The notes: generated from the letters alone by a model not told the origin. 64,000 bases of DNA from Gibbula magus (GCA_936450465.1 OW388300.1:16381266-16445265); one strand, 5' to 3'. Numbered from the stretch's first letter, positions 20,028 through 33,781 are shown. Numbers and translations: made by a program.

Positions 20028-23000
20028 TAAAAACACTACGCTAACTTATTAATATCTATTCAATAGCAAAATACACCCCACACAGTTTGGAGAGTTAAAC
20101 GTTTGAATGGGGCAATTTAATATAAACCGATCGTTAGCTATCTACATTTCTGTATATTTGTCAGACAATCATTCAGATGATATCTTGTGTTATCTGAGTT
20201 AGCGAAATGTCTGGGAAAGGTCCAGACAGGTTAACACCTCTGATATCAGGGAACAGAAAAGTTTTCTCTTGAGATTCAGTTGTGTGTCTCGGGTAAATAG
20301 TGGTAAATTGGTGGTATATATCACTATTTACTCAACGGTCAGCTTCATTTTGGCTACATTGACAAGTAATAGAAAAAGGACATGCTGTGTTAATGCGGTG
20401 AGTCGTTGGCAGATTAGTCAATATCATTATTCTTATGGGGAGTGAAATGTCCTCAGGTACAGCTTGGACTATCAGGACTGATAGCGTTTAGTTTTCAGAT
20501 TCAGTTGTGTGTATTGGACAAATATACTGATAAAGTGATAGTGAAAGTCCTATCATACTCTATTTCAACCTCTTCATCTTTATTTAGTCATCTTCAGGCC
20601 GCCTTCATTGACCTTGAATGATTAAGATGACATTTTGTGTGATTTTAGTGAGTCACAGAATGATGTCATGTAAATATATCTGAAATTAATCTAAGGGTTG
20701 AATCACATACTTTCAGTATGACATATCATATTATGTTTCTGTTATGTTAACAGATATATCCTTTTATAAACAAAATTCATAAACTGTGTTTCAATTACAT
20801 AATTGTTTTCTCCTTACATTTTCATTTATTAGTACAGTTTCATAAATTATACAAGTGTGTTATTTACATGTATTTTAAGAGAATTATGCATTAACATCTT
20901 AATAGTTCAGTATATATATCTTAATTGATGTCCTTTTAATAGAAGGACAACCAGATACACACACAACTGTTTAAAGTTATTAATAAGTCATAAGAGCTTT
21001 CAGTGTTATGTGAAAAGAACCTGATTTCTCTGCGTTGATTGTGTCTCCTTATATACATTGTAGGTTCACGCAAATAATGTAATATTTTCTCTATGAATAA
21101 GTGATGACACCGTTTCTACAAAATTATTTTACTTCAAGGCTTAGGCGGAGTTGCCACCATGAAGAATTACAAATTTGGAAAATAATGAATTTCCCTACGA
21201 GATTCCAAAATGGTTAATTAATACAATTCTGCCAAGATGCCAATGTATCTCAATTAAGAAAAAAAAACATTCAAAAGGAAATTGAAATGGAGTTGATCTG
21301 AGGAACTGTAAGAAAAAAACGAAAGCGACTATTTTCAATTTACATCCAGGACAATTCAATTTCGGAATATTGTTCTCAAATCAATATTCTTTAAAGGCCA
21401 GTGTCAGAATCCGCAATCGAAACTAAGCAGAAACACATTCAATCACGTTCTGATGCTTTCAGGTACGCTGTGGGGGTGTTCTGATGGTTTTAAATGTTCG
21501 CTAGAAATCTAACACTTTTCAAGTTTTTCGTATGATAATATAGAAATACTCACAGAAAAAAATGGCATGCACGCATACTAATGTTCAATCTGAAATCATA
21601 CTATCAGTTATAAATTTACAAATATGACATACAGAGTCCAGGGAATGGTCTCGCTACCACAAACTGTTGTGTCCCAGCAAATAGAAGTGAAGCACTCGCA
21701 TCTTCTATGACTTCTTTCCAAATTTTATGAGTATTTGATGGAGGACTCGGGGGTTAATTTATAGCTGTACTTTATGTAGTAGAACTGAATCGGGTTTTTA
21801 ATGCAAGATTGCATTATGTTCATTTTCAATTACTACTTCTTCCTTCAAAATGTAAAACCCATAATAAATCCCTGATATGAGTCTTGAAATTTTTGTCCTT
21901 GCGTCTACAAGGATAGTTTAAGATAAATCGGAACCGAAGAACGCCATCACTGAATGTTCAAAATTGTATCAAATATAACATTGCTGTACAGCACATTTTA
22001 AGTAATTCATAACAACAATGAACAAGTTTAAGATGATTAATTGTTCAAGGTTATGCAGTCGAACCTTCTGGATTAGTCACACAATCCCGATTATGGATAA
22101 TGCTCAAACTGACAATCACAGAAACGTTTCTCTTTAAACATTACATGCTAGACATTTTACACTTCGTACTGAGTACAGAAATACTTGGCAATGGTGCCAC
22201 TTGATTTCGTAGTGTCCACGGGGATGGATCATACGTGTATAAACATCTCTGATAACACGATTTTATCATTATGTTTAAATCGTTCACGTAAAGTGTATAC
22301 CTGCTTAACGCTAACAGAATATTTGTTAACACGGACAAATTGTTCTATATGAATACACTATGACCCCTAGCTGACACACAGTAATGAAGCCATTTAACAG
22401 AAGTGCACATAAATATAGAAAATCAATTTCTGGAACCATCAACATATTAAAGTCAACAAAATCTGCAATTATCCAGGAGCGCTAGTGCTCCGTGATATTT
22501 CAGTAGTGGAAGATGGCGATATATCAAATACATCACATAGGATAATTTAACAAATTAATTTCTATTAACTGCTTAATTTGAGACACTGTTAGATGATGAT
22601 ACACATGAATACTTCTCTCGTTACCACAATTGATTACGATGTCACAATATTGCATCAGCAAGAAGCATCATCTTGTCTTTAGCTAATTTCGTTTTGAATA
22701 CTTTTCTAAAATAAGTTCAGATTACTATTGATATGGAAATAACCGCCCTATTGACGCTCTATTCCATTACCTTTATTGTTATGGATAAAATCAATGAACC
22801 TGAACATTTCATATGTGTTTTGTTTGTGCATGTGACAGTTCTCAAACATTACGTTATATATCCAATTATTTATTGTATGAGTTGAACAATCCTTGGGTAC
22901 AACACAATGATTTCGGATATTCTTAAACATGGACAAAACGGAACCCGTTTTCTTGATTTTGCTTCAAACTCAGAAATTTAATTAATTATTGTGTTTAACA

Positions 23001-23789
23001 GTTACAGAATCTAATTTAGATGATTATTAGTATACAAATACAAAAGAAACTATATCTACTGAAAATAACTGATCAATCCCGCTTAGGTACATCATGCCAA
23101 CCAACCTACATATACAAATTAAGAACAAATATCTTGACATATCTTTGAAAAACATGCTCAACATCCTAAACTAAGTAAGAAACATTTTGCTTATTTTATG
23201 TATTTTATTACATTAAAGCTGCGTCAATGAGGTTCAAGTTCAGGAAGGCACATGTTGTCGACAACATCTTTTATTAACTTTACTTTCATACATTATCATT
23301 ATAAAACTTTAATGCCAAATATTCTGTCCAGAAAATAGCGCTTTCACCACACCATGTGAGTTTGAACAGACCAATAATTAAAAGTACATAACCCTTATGT
23401 TTCAAACTGTGTCGTTCTGTTAATTTTGTCTTACTTATGAAGCATTTGCTGATCTAATAATTAGAAATCGACTTGCTTAAATCATTATTAAATCATAATT
23501 GAAATCATTATTGCGATTTTGACTCTGTTGAAAGTTTAGTATAGTTCCTTTTGCCGTGGAATCGATTTGTAAACAGAGCAAATTACATCAGAAAGTATAT
23601 ATTTGTATGAGACACGTATATCTGTTACGTCTGTTAATCTCAATCAAAAAGTTTCAAGTTGTACATACATAATAGAGAAAGGTTGAATATGTTATGACTC
23701 GCATTGTATCATCCAATCTGGTGTTATCATCTCCTATCATAACCGTGCTTATAAATACAAAGATTTTGTATGTATGATAGACCCTCTTC

Positions 23790-24000
23790 CAAATACTGTG
23801 TATCAGCCCGGCGGGCATATAACCTGTATCAGACCGGCGGGCAGATAACCTGTATCAGTCCGTCGTCAAGGACAAAAACCTGTATCAGCCAGGCGTCAAG
23901 GACAAAAACCTGTATCAGCCAGGCGTCAAGGGCAAAAACCTGTATCAGTACGTCGTCAAGGGCAAAAATCTGTATCAGCCCGTCGTCCAGGGACTTGAAC
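23790..24000. repeat. 30-bp minisatellite, about seven units
   Basis: CCTGTATCAGCCAGGCGTCA followed by AGGACAAAAA repeats with a 30-bp period. Because 30 is a multiple of three, reading frames stay open on both strands (a 10-residue repeat such as TKTCISQASR on the plus strand). I regard these as fortuitous. A further CCTGTATCAGTCC string is at about 24531. Confidence 0.8.
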
Positions 24001-24089
24001 CTCAACGCCAAGGTAACGTACGAAACAAATAGATAAAAATCACGAGGCATTTAGAGTTTTCTCCCTTTGCACAGCATACGTTCAACTAA

Positions 24090-24160
24090 ACTCCTCACAA
24101 AGCTATTACGTCTCTCATAGAGGCTTGACTCAGGAGAGACTTAATAGCACTATGAGGAGT
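24090..24160. other. Strong 27-bp-stem hairpin, precursor-miRNA-like size
   Basis: ACTCCTCACAAAGCTATTAC plus GTCTCTC (24090-24116) pairs with 24134-24160 with four mismatches and a 17-nt loop. The 71-nt span and imperfect stem are the size of a metazoan miRNA precursor, but a tiny MITE remnant would look the same. I do not recognise the sequence as a known miRNA. Confidence 0.5.
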
Positions 24161-24677
24161 TTGCCTTTGGGACGAGGTTGTCGTTTAACATGCCGGACAT
24201 CACTGAACAACGCCGCAGTTACTTGCAGACCGAAAATATGTGAGCTTGACACCATCATTGATTCGGCAGTTGCCGTAGGCGTAGAAAATTAGGTGAAATT
24301 TGAAACAAACGAAATGGGTACGGAGAAAAATGCGAAACCCAAACACTGTGACCCAAAAATTGCGAAACCCAATCACACACGTGATATGAGAACATTTTCT
24401 GAGTAAGTTATGGGTTTTCATGATAATAGATTCAGGAATCAAAGTTTATGAATGTTTAACTTATTTGGGCTTTTTTTCGTAAATGAATATGATAAACTTA
24501 GTATGATACGAGTGTTGTCATATCACATCCTGTATCAGTCCTCGACCAATATCAGAAAGCTCTCGGGCTGATATTAGGGTCTCATCCATACAATACTATC
24601 TATTTATTATCTCATAACAGCTCAGCTAGCTTATCAGCATCTCACGTTGTTCTTTTAACTAACATCCATATCAGATG

Positions 24678-25000
24678 TAACCATCCAAATAATTTATCCT
24701 ATCCAGTGAGTGCCTTGTAAACAGTGTCAAAGGGGATTTTAAAGTTATTGTATATATTGTATATAACATAATAAAAACGCTATTCCAGGTTTGAAACCCC
24801 AGATTTAATATTCTTAGCAATGGATATATGCATATTTGATCGAGTCAATTATGGAAATGTACAAGTCAACTGATACATTCCATGAAATAGAGTGATTGCA
24901 TTCCTTAATTTAAAATTCAGTTTAAACTGATTGACAATATATATTTGCATATTTAATCAGGTCTATGTCGAGGTATAGGTTAACTGAGTCTATGAAAAAA
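24678..25000. repeat. Direct repeat P, left copy, abutting the giant inverted-repeat structure
   Basis: TAACCATCCAAATAATTTAT to GAGTCTATGAAAAAA is repeated at 47090-47392 with few differences, the largest being about 24 nt missing from the right copy. The left copy stops exactly where the palindromic terminus of the giant element begins; the right copy begins exactly where it ends. The 3' two-thirds of P also recur, more diverged, at 53546 and 57248 as the start of units C and D. Confidence 0.88.
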
Positions 25001-25105
25001 CAATCTGCAGATTGTGAGCTCACAATCTAGGAATATTTCACCATTCTTAGATTGTTCGACCCTAACAATCTGAGAATGATCACAATCTAGGAATCTGTTT
25101 GTAAG
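25000..25105 (+). repeat. Left terminal inverted repeat of the giant element
   Basis: The order is ACAATCTGCAGATTGTGAGC, TCACAATCTAGGAAT, a TTTCACC spacer, ATTCTTAGATTGTTCGACC, AACAATCT-AGAATGATCACA and ATCTAGGAAT. Within it CAATCTGCAGATTG and TGTGAGCTCACA are perfect palindromes. The reverse complement of 46925-47070 follows the same order with one extra CAATCTGCAGATTG-type module. Confidence 0.8.
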
Positions 25106-25125
25106 GCTATCAAACAGACTTTACG

Positions 25126-28100
25126 AGTCGATTCCTAGATTGTGAAGGGTTCTCAAATGTTTTTTTTCTAACTTATCTATCGACTATAGGATCGATTCCT
25201 AGATTGTGATGGGTTCTCAAATAGTTTTTCTGTCTTATATACCGACTATAGGGTAGATTCCTAGATTGTGAAGGGTTATAGAATTTCATCTAACGACTAC
25301 AGGGGTCGATTCCCAGATTGTGAAGGGTTCTCAAATAGTTTTTCTGTCGTATCAACAGACTACATGGGTCGATTCCTAGATTGTGAAGGGTTCTCAAACA
25401 GTTTTTCTGTCTTATCTACCGACTACAGGGTAGATTCTTAGATCGTGATGGGTTCTCAAATAGTTTTTCTGTCTTATCTACCGACTATAGGGTCGATTCC
25501 TAGATTGTGAAGGGTTCTCAAATATTTTTTTTCTATCTCATCTACCCACTATAGGGTCGATTCTTAGATTGTGATGGGTTATAGAATTTCATCTAACGAC
25601 TACAGGGTCGATTCCCAGATTGTGAAGGGTTATAGAATTTCATCTAACGACTACAGGGGTCGATTCCCAGATTGGGAAGGGTTATAGAATTTCATCTAAC
25701 GACTACAGGGGTCGATTCCTAGATTGTGACAGGTTCTCAAATAGTTGTTCTGTCTTATCTGCCGACTATAGGGTCGATTCCCAGATTGTGATGGGTTATA
25801 CAATTTCATCTAACGACTACAGGGGTCGATTCCCAGATTGTGAAGGGTTCTCAAATAGTTTTTCTGTCCTATCTACCGACTACAGGGTAGATTCTTAGAT
25901 TGTGATGGGTTCTCAAATAGTTTGTCTGTCTTATCTACCGACTATAGGGTCGATATCTAGATTGTGAAGGGTTCTCAAATGTTTTTTTCTATCTAATCTA
26001 CCGACTATAGGGTCGATTCCTGGATTGTGAAGGGTTCTCAAATAGTTTTTCTGTCGTTTCAACAGACTACGTGGGTCGATTCCCAGATTGTGAAGGGTTC
26101 TCAAATAGTTTTTCTGTCTTATCTACCGACTATATGGGTCGATTCCTAGATTGTGAAGGGTTATAGAATTTCATCTAACGACTACATTGGTCGATTCCTA
26201 GATTGTGAAGGGTTCTCAAATAGTTTTTCTGTCTTATCAACAGACTACATGGGTCGATTCCTAGATTGTGAAGGGTTATAGAATTTCATCTAACGACTAC
26301 AGGGGTCGATTCCCAGATTGTGATGGGTTATACAATTTCATCTAACGACTACAGGGGTCGATTCCAAGATTGTGAAGGGTTCTCAAATAGTTTTTTTGTC
26401 GTATTAACAGACTACATGGGTCGATTCCTAGATTGTGAAGGGTTCTCAAATAGTTTTTCTGTCGTATCAACAGACTACATGGGTCGATTCACAGATTGTG
26501 AAGGGTTCTCAAACAGTTTTTCTGTCTTATCTACCGACTACAGGGTAGATTCTTAGATCGTGATGGGTTCTCAAATAGTTTTTCTGTCTTATCTACCGAC
26601 TATAGGGTCGATTCCTAGATTGTGAAGGGTTCTCAAATATTTTTTTTCTATCTCATCTACCCACTATAGGGTCGATTCTTAGATTGTGATGGGTTATAGA
26701 ATTTCATCTAACGACTACAGGGTCGATTCCCAGATTGTGAAGGGTTATAGAATTTCATCTAACGACTACAGGGGTCGATTCCCAGATTGGGAAGGGTTAT
26801 AGAATTTCATCTAACGACTACAGGGGTCGATTCCTAGATTGTGACAGGTTCTCAAATAGTTGTTCTGTCTTATCTGCCGACTATAGGGTCGATTCCCAGA
26901 TTGTGATGGGTTATACAATTTCATCTAACGACTACAGGGGTCGATTCCCAGATTGTGAAGGGTTCTCAAATAGTTTTTCTGTCCTATCTACCGACTACAG
27001 GGTAGATTCTTAGATTATGATGGGTTCTCAAATAGTTTGTCTGTCTTATCTACCGACTATAGGGTCGATATCTAGATTGTGAAGGGTTCTCAAATGTTTT
27101 TTTCTATCTAATCTACCGACTATAGGGTCGATTCCTGGATTGTGAAGGGTTCTCAAATAGTTTTTCTGTCGTTTCAACAGACTACGTGGGTCGATTCCCA
27201 GATTGTGAAGGGTTCTCAAATAGTTTTTCTGTCTTATCTACCGACTATATGGGTCGATTCCTAGATTGTGAAGGGTTATAGAATTTCATCTAACGACTAC
27301 ATTGGTCGATTCCTAGATTGTGAAGGGTTCTCAAATAGTTTTTCTGTCTTATCAACAGACTACATGGGTCGATTCCTAGATTGTGAAGGGTTATAGAATT
27401 TCATCTAACGACTACAGGGGTCGATTCCCAGATTGTGATGGGTTATACAATTTCATCTAACGACTACAGGGGTCGATTCCAAGATTGTGAAGGGTTCTCA
27501 AATAGTTTTTTTGTCGTATTAACAGACTACATGGGTCGATTCCTAGATTGTGAAGGGTTCTCAAATAGTTTTTCTGTCGTATCAACAGACTACATGGGTC
27601 GATTCACAGATTGTGAAGGGTTCTCAAATAGTTTTTCTGTCGTTTCAACAGACTACGTGGGTCGATTCCCAGATTGTGAAGGGTTCTCAAATAGTTTTTC
27701 TGTCTTATCTACTGACTATAGGGTAGATTCCTAGATTGTGATGGGTTATAGAATTTCATCTAACGACTACATTGGTCGATTCCTAGATTGTGAAGGGTTC
27801 TCAAATAGTTTTTCTGTCTTATCAACAGACTACATGGGTCGATTCCTAGATTGTGAAGGGTTATAGAATTTCATCTAACGACTACAGGGGTCGATTCCCA
27901 GATTGTGAAGGGTTCTCAAATAGTTTTTCTGTCGTATCAACAGACTACATGGGTCGATTCCCAGATTGTGAAGGGTTCTCAAATAGTTTTTCTGTCGTTT
28001 CAACAGACTACGTGGGTCGATTCCCAGATTGTGAAGGGTTCTCAAATAGTTTTTCTGTCTTATCTACCGACTATATGGGTCGATTCCTAGATTGTGAAGG

Positions 28101-31100
28101 GTTATAGAATTTCATCTAACGACTACATTGGTCGATTCCTAGATTGTGAAGGGTTATAGAATTTCATCTAACGACTACAGGGGTCGATTCCCAGATTGTG
28201 AAGGGTTCTCAAATAGTTTTTCTGTCGTATCAACAGACTACATGGGTCGATTCCAAGATTGTGAAGGGTTCTCAAATATTTTTTCTGTCTTATCTACCGA
28301 CTATATGGGTCGATTCCTAGATTGTGAAGGGTTATAGAATTTCATCTAACGACTACAGGGGTCGATTCCCAGATTGTGAAGGGTTCTCAAATATTTTTTC
28401 TGTCGTATCAAAAGACTGCATGGGTCGATTCTTAGATTGTGAAGGGTTCTCAAATAGTTTTTCTGTCTTATCTACTGACTATAGGGTAGATTCCTAGATT
28501 GTGATGGGTTATAGAAGTGCAGCTAACCACTACAGGGGTCGATTCCCAGATTGTGAAGGGTTCTCAAATTGTTTTTTTTTATCTTATCTACCGACTATAG
28601 GGTCGATTCCTAGATTGTGAAGGGTTCTCAAATAGTTTGTTCTGTCTTATCTATCGACTATAGTGTCGATTCCTAGATTGTGATGGGTTCTCAAATAGTT
28701 TTTCTGTCGTATCAACAGACTACATGGGTCGATTCCCAGATTGTGAAGGGTTCTCAAATAGTTTTTCTGTCTTATCTACCGACTACATGGGTCGATTCCC
28801 AGATTGTGAAGGGTTATAGAATTTCATCTAACGACTACAGGGGTCGATTCCCAGATTGGGAAGGGTTATAGAATTTCATCTAACGACTACAGGGGTCGAT
28901 TCCTAGATTGTGACAGGTTCTCAAATAGTTGTTCTGTCTTATCTGCCGACTATAGGGTCGATTCCAAGATTGTGATGGGTTATACAATTTCATCTAACGA
29001 CTACAGGGGTCGATTCCCAGATTGTGAAGGGTTCTCAAATAGTTTTTCTGTCCTATCTACCGACTACAGGGTAGATTCTTAGATTGTGATGGGTTCTCAA
29101 ATAGTTTGTCTGTCTTATCTACCGACTATAGGGTCGATATCTAGATTGTGAAGGGTTCTCAAATGTTTTTTTCTATCTAATCTACCGACTATAGGGTCGA
29201 TTCCTGGATTGTGAAGGGTTCTCAAATAGTTTTTCTGTCGTTTCAACAGACTACGTGGGTCGATTCCCAGATTGTGAAGGGTTCTCAAATAGTTTTTCTG
29301 TCGTTTCAACAGACTACGTGGGTCGATTCCCAGATTGTGAAGGGTTCTCAAATAGTTTTTCTGTCTTATCTACCGACTATATGGGTCGATTCCTAGATTG
29401 TGAAGGGTTATAGAGTTTCATCTAACGACTACATTGGTCGATTCCTAGATTGTGAAGGGTTCTCAAATAGTTTTTCTGTCTTATCAACAGACTACATGGG
29501 TGGATTCCCAGATTGTGAAGGGTTATAGAGTTTCATCTAACGACTACAGGGGTCGATTCCCAGATTGTGAAGGGTTCTCAAATAGTTTTTCTGTCTTATC
29601 TACCAACTATATGGGTCGATTCCTAGATTGTGAAGGGTTATAGAATTCCATCTAACGACTACAGGGATCGATTCCCAGATTGTGAAGGGTTCTCAAATAG
29701 TTTTTCTGTCGTATCAACAGACTGCATGGGTCGATTCTTAGATTGTGAAGGGTTCTCAAATAGTTTTTCTGTCTTATCTACTGACTATAGGGTAGATTCC
29801 TAGATTGTGATGGGTTATAGAAGTGCAGCTAACCACTACAGGGGTCGATTCCCAGATTGTGAAGGGTTCTCAAATTGTTTTTTTTTATCTTATCTACCGA
29901 CTATAGGGTCGATTCCTAGATTGTGAAGGGTTCTCAAATAGTTTGTTCTGTCTTATCTATCGACTATAGTGTCGATTCCTAGATTGTGATGGGTTCTCAA
30001 ATAGTTTTTCTGTCGTTTTAACAGACTACGTGGGTCGATTCCCAGATTGTGAAGGGTTCTCAAATAGTTTTTCTGTCTTATCTACCGACTATATGGGTCG
30101 ATTCCTAGATTGTGAAGGGTTATAGAATTTCATCTAACGACTACAGGGGTCGATTCCTAGATTGTGAAGGGTTCTCAAATAGTTTTTCTGTCTTATCAAC
30201 AGACTACATGGGTCGATTCCTAGATTGTGAAGGGTTATAGAATTTCATCTAACGACTACAGGGGTCGATTCCCAGATTGTGAAGGGTTCTCAAATAGTTT
30301 TTCTGTCGTATCAACAGACTACATGGGTCGCTTCCCAGATTGTGAAGGGTTCTCAAATAGTTTTTCTGTCTTATCTACCGACTATATGGGTAGATTCCTA
30401 GATTGTGAAGGGTTATAGAATTTCATCTAACGACTACAGGGGTCGATTCCCAGATTGTGAAGGGTTCTCAAATAGTTTTTCTGTCGTATCAACAGACTGC
30501 ATGGGTCGATTCTTAGATTGTGAAGGGTTCTCAAATAGTTTTTCTGTCTTATCTACTGACTATAGGGTAGATTCCTAGATTGTGATGGGTTATAGAAGTG
30601 CAGCTAACCACTACAGGGGTCGATTCCCAGATTGTGAAGGGTTGTCAAATTGTTTTTTTTTTATCTTATCTACCGACTATAGGGTCGATTCCTAGATTGT
30701 GAAGGGTTCTCAAATAGTTTGTTCTGTCTGATCTATCGACTATAGTGTTGATTCCTAGATTGTGATGGGTTCTCAAATAGTTTTTCTGTCTTATCAACAG
30801 ACTACATGGGTCGATTCCCAGATTGTGAAGGGTTATATAATTTCATCTAACGACTACAGGGGTCGATTCCCAGATTGGGAAGGATTATAGAATTTCATCT
30901 AACGACTACAGGGGTCGATTCCTAGATTGTGAAGGGTTCTCAAATAGTTGTTCTGTCTTATCTGCCGACTATAGGGTCGATTCCCAGATTGTGATGGGTT
31001 ATACAATTTCATCTAACGACTACCGGGGTCGATTCCCAGATTGTGAAGGGTTCTCAAATAGTTTTTCTGTCGTATCAACAGACTAAATGGGTCGATTTCT

Positions 31101-32400
31101 AGATTGTGAAGGGTTTTCAAATAGTTTTTCTGTCTTATCTACCGACTACAGGGTAGATTCTTAGATTGTGATGGGTTCTCAAATAGTTTTTCTGTCTTAT
31201 CTACCGACTATAGGGTCGATATCTAGATTGTTAAGGGTTCTCAAATGTTTTTTTCTATCTAATCTACCGACTATAGGGTCGATTCCTGGATTGTGAAGGG
31301 TTCTCAAATAGTTTTTCTGTCGTATTTACAGACTACATGGGTCGATTCACAGATTGTGAAGGGTTCTCAAATAGTTTTTCTGTCGTTTCAACAGACTACG
31401 TGGGTCGATTCCCAGATTGTGAAGGGTTCTCAAATAGTTTTTCTGTCTTATCTACCGACTATATGGGTCGATTCCTAGATTGTGAAGGGTTATAGAATTT
31501 CATCTAACGACTACATTGGTCGATTCCTAGATTGTGAAAGGTTCTCAAATAGTGTTTCTGTCTTATCAACAGACTACATGGGTCGATTCCCAGATTGTGA
31601 AGGGTTATAGAATTTCATCTAACGACTACAGGGGTCGATTCCCAGATTGTGAAGGGTTCTCAAATAGTTTTTTTGTCGTATCAACAGACTACATGGGTCG
31701 ATTCCCAGATTGTGAAGGGTTCTCAAATAGTTTTTCTGTCTTATCTACCAACTATATGGGTCGATTCCCAGATTGTGAAGGGTTATAGAATTTCATCTAA
31801 CGACTACAGGGGTCGATTCCCAGATTGGGAAGGGTTATAGAATTTCATCTAACGACTACAGGGGTCGATTCCTAGATTGTGACAGGTTCTCAAGTAGTTG
31901 TTCTGTCTTATCTGCCGACTATAGGGTCGATTCCCAGATTGTGATGGGTTATACAATTTCATCTAACGACTACAGGGGTCGATTCCCAGATTGTGAAGGG
32001 TTCTCAAATAGTTTTTCTGTCGTATCTACCGACTACAGGGTAGATTCTTAGATTGTGATGGGTTCTCAAATAGTTTTTCTGTCTTATCTACCGACTATAG
32101 GGTCGATTCTTAGATTGTGATGGGTTATAGAAGTGCATCTAACCACTGCAGGGGTCGATTCCCAGATTGTGAAGAGTTCTCAAATTGTTTTTTTTATCTT
32201 ATCTATCGACTATAGTGTTGATTCCTAGATTGTGATGGGTTCTCAAATAGTTTTTCTGTCTTATCAACAGACTACATGGGTCGATTCCCAGATTGTGAAG
32301 GGTTATAGAATTTCATCTAACGACTACAGGGGTCGATTCCCAGATTGTGAAGGGTTCTCAAATTGTTTTTTGTATCTTATCTACCGACTATAGGGTCGAT
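25126..32400 (+). repeat. Left arm: tandem array of 62/63-bp and 52-bp monomers
   Basis: Long monomers (GATTCCTAGATTGTGAAGGG, TTCTCAAATAGTTTTTCTGT, CTTATCTACCGACTATAGGG, TC) alternate irregularly with 52-bp monomers that share the first 20 bases and the GACTA-AGGGGTC end but have TTATAGAATTTCATCTAAC in the middle. There are roughly 120 monomers in all. Monomers are organised into higher-order blocks, the clearest being a 1,115-bp duplication. Short reading frames are by-products of the 63-bp period. Confidence 0.95.
25391..27620 (+). repeat. Higher-order repeat: two nearly identical 1,115-bp blocks
   Basis: 25391-26505 and 26506-27620 have the same order of monomer variants, including rare ones (CCCACTATAG, GATATCTAGATTG, TTCAACAGACTACGTGGG), and only scattered differences, such as AGATTGTGATGGG against AGATTATGATGGG. 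The second block also extends similarity past 27435 in the segment reading GATGGGTTATACAATTTC. Confidence 0.88.
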
Positions 32401-32708
32401 GCAAATGCAAAATGTACTAGTCTCATGAAGTACTTATAACATGGTAACGTATTCTAAAATATATCACATTTATACATAATATTGAACGAGCAAGACTACT
32501 CTTTGCCAAAGGTGTATTACTTAAGATGCACTAAAGATTCCGAGAGCAACTATTCTGCTGTTGTGAAGGGAACTTGTCACAATGTCCGGTTTTTAATGTT
32601 CTATGACGAATTCTTTTCAATGTATCGTCTATTGAAACATTTGATTGACAGCTGATATCAAGTATTGTGTGCTAAGTAATGATTTGATCTCTACTGTTGC
32701 TCTGTCAG

Positions 32709-33523
32709 GAACGTGTAAGAAGCATAAAAGAAAGGCAATATGTGTCGGCACGGTAGGCCACAAAGGGATCCCCAAGATTTCGTCTATGGAAACACCGCAG
32801 TGCATTCCACCGCTTTCGGGAAGATGTGGTAAATACATTTTAATAGTTTAATAGCTGTAGCACGATTTTTTCTAATGGAATCACGTGATCTCACAAACGT
32901 ATAGCGAAATATTACCAATGGCTAAATCATACTTCTGATTCTGAAACGAATGGCCATGGTTCGCTTTTGCCATGAGGCCATTTTCCATCGAGAGGCCATT
33001 TTAATGTAGCGATAAAGGAATGCTCACGAGTAGAGTTTTAAATGCGGTGAAGGAATGGTCAACCATCTTACTGTTCCAATGCTTTTATATGAGACAATAT
33101 CCATGGCTTAACTTGAATATCGAAACTCAAGAAATGCGGGGTAATACTTCATTAACGAAAGAATAATAATGGTAACGTAGACGATAATAAGCCAGTTTCC
33201 CTTTTCTTTAGGTTGACCATCTTTATGACGTAATGAAGAGTTTTGGAACAACACAGAGCGACAACCTAAATGTATTTGTGCCAGAAGTAAGTGATCAACA
33301 ATATTTGTTTCAAATTATGTGGAAGCGGACGAAGACACATTGACGTGATATTGTATGACTTTATAGTACGACAAGTGTACACGTGTGCATTTATTTTTCA
33401 GCTGGCAGTCCATGTGTGTATGAAACACGAGTGCATCAACCGGATGGAGGCCGAGCTGATGTTAAATTCATCGACATGGGATGTGTGATATGGCTGCAGA
33501 CAATAATGTGGATCTGTACTTAG
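32709..33523 (+). CDS. Candidate 3' exons of an unidentified cysteine-rich protein gene
   Basis: Exon 1 candidate: 32709-32828, after acceptor-like CTCTGTCAG and before donor GTAAAT. It reads TCKKHKRKAICVGTVGHKG ... METPQCIPPLSGRC. Exon 2 candidate: 33402-33523, after TTATTTTTCAG. Joined in the same phase (G|CT) it reads AGSPCVYETRVHQPDGG ... VKFIDMGC and stops at TAG 33521-33523. AATAAA follows at 33776-33781. A further 75-nt segment at 33212-33286 sits between TTTCTTTAG and GTAAGT and is open (VDHLYDVMKSFGTTQ), but it gives a stop in phase with exon 1. It joins in phase with exon 2 in another frame that stops at 33488. I recognise no family. The spaced cysteines suggest a secreted domain, which is inference. 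Upstream exons are not found. Confidence 0.45.
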
Positions 33524-33775
33524 TGAGACTTATGTTGATCGAGTATAAGTTATATCAATAAGTGCGTTTGGACATCAATGAAGAAGCAAGACATCAACAT
33601 AGATAAGGCTGTATCAGTACAGGAAAAATGTGTGCAAGTTATCATGATTATTTAAAGGCAAATTTACATTTAATTTTATGGTTTCCAATGTTTGTCGCAT
33701 TTGATATCTTAATCTTAATCCTTAAAATATTTAAAACTTTTTTTTACTATGTATTGTCCTACATCTAGGCCAAGC

Positions 33776-33781
33776 AATAAA
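33776..33781 (+). terminator. Poly(A) signal AATAAA of the loop gene
   Basis: AATAAA lies about 250 nt after the TAG at 33521-33523, followed by an AT- and GT-rich stretch (TGTGTCAATTTTGTTTGTC). This placement supports a genuine transcript end just before the right arm begins. Confidence 0.5.

Larger units (their letters stand above)
18826..24677. repeat. Segmental unit A (non-coding), interrupted by insertions
   Basis: Blocks in this stretch recur, in order and diverged, in unit B (47.1-53.5 kb), unit C (53.5-57.2 kb) and unit D (57.2-64 kb). Examples are 20100-20280 with 61372-61560, 20590-21300 with 49400-50040 and 61850-62500, 21720-21830 with 50210-50320, 22140-22980 with 51960-52800, and 22940-23720 with 52730-53490. 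No gene is evident. Scattered short reading frames are not conserved between units. Confidence 0.75.

Noticed and set aside
22141..22936. Short minus-strand frames in unit A as genes
   Set aside because: They are 62-65 codons, show no domain, and are not kept in the paralogous parts of unit B.
23770..24036. Repeat protein KTCISQASR encoded on plus, and its minus-strand counterpart
   Set aside because: Both strands are open only because the minisatellite period is 30 bp. There is no non-repeat domain.
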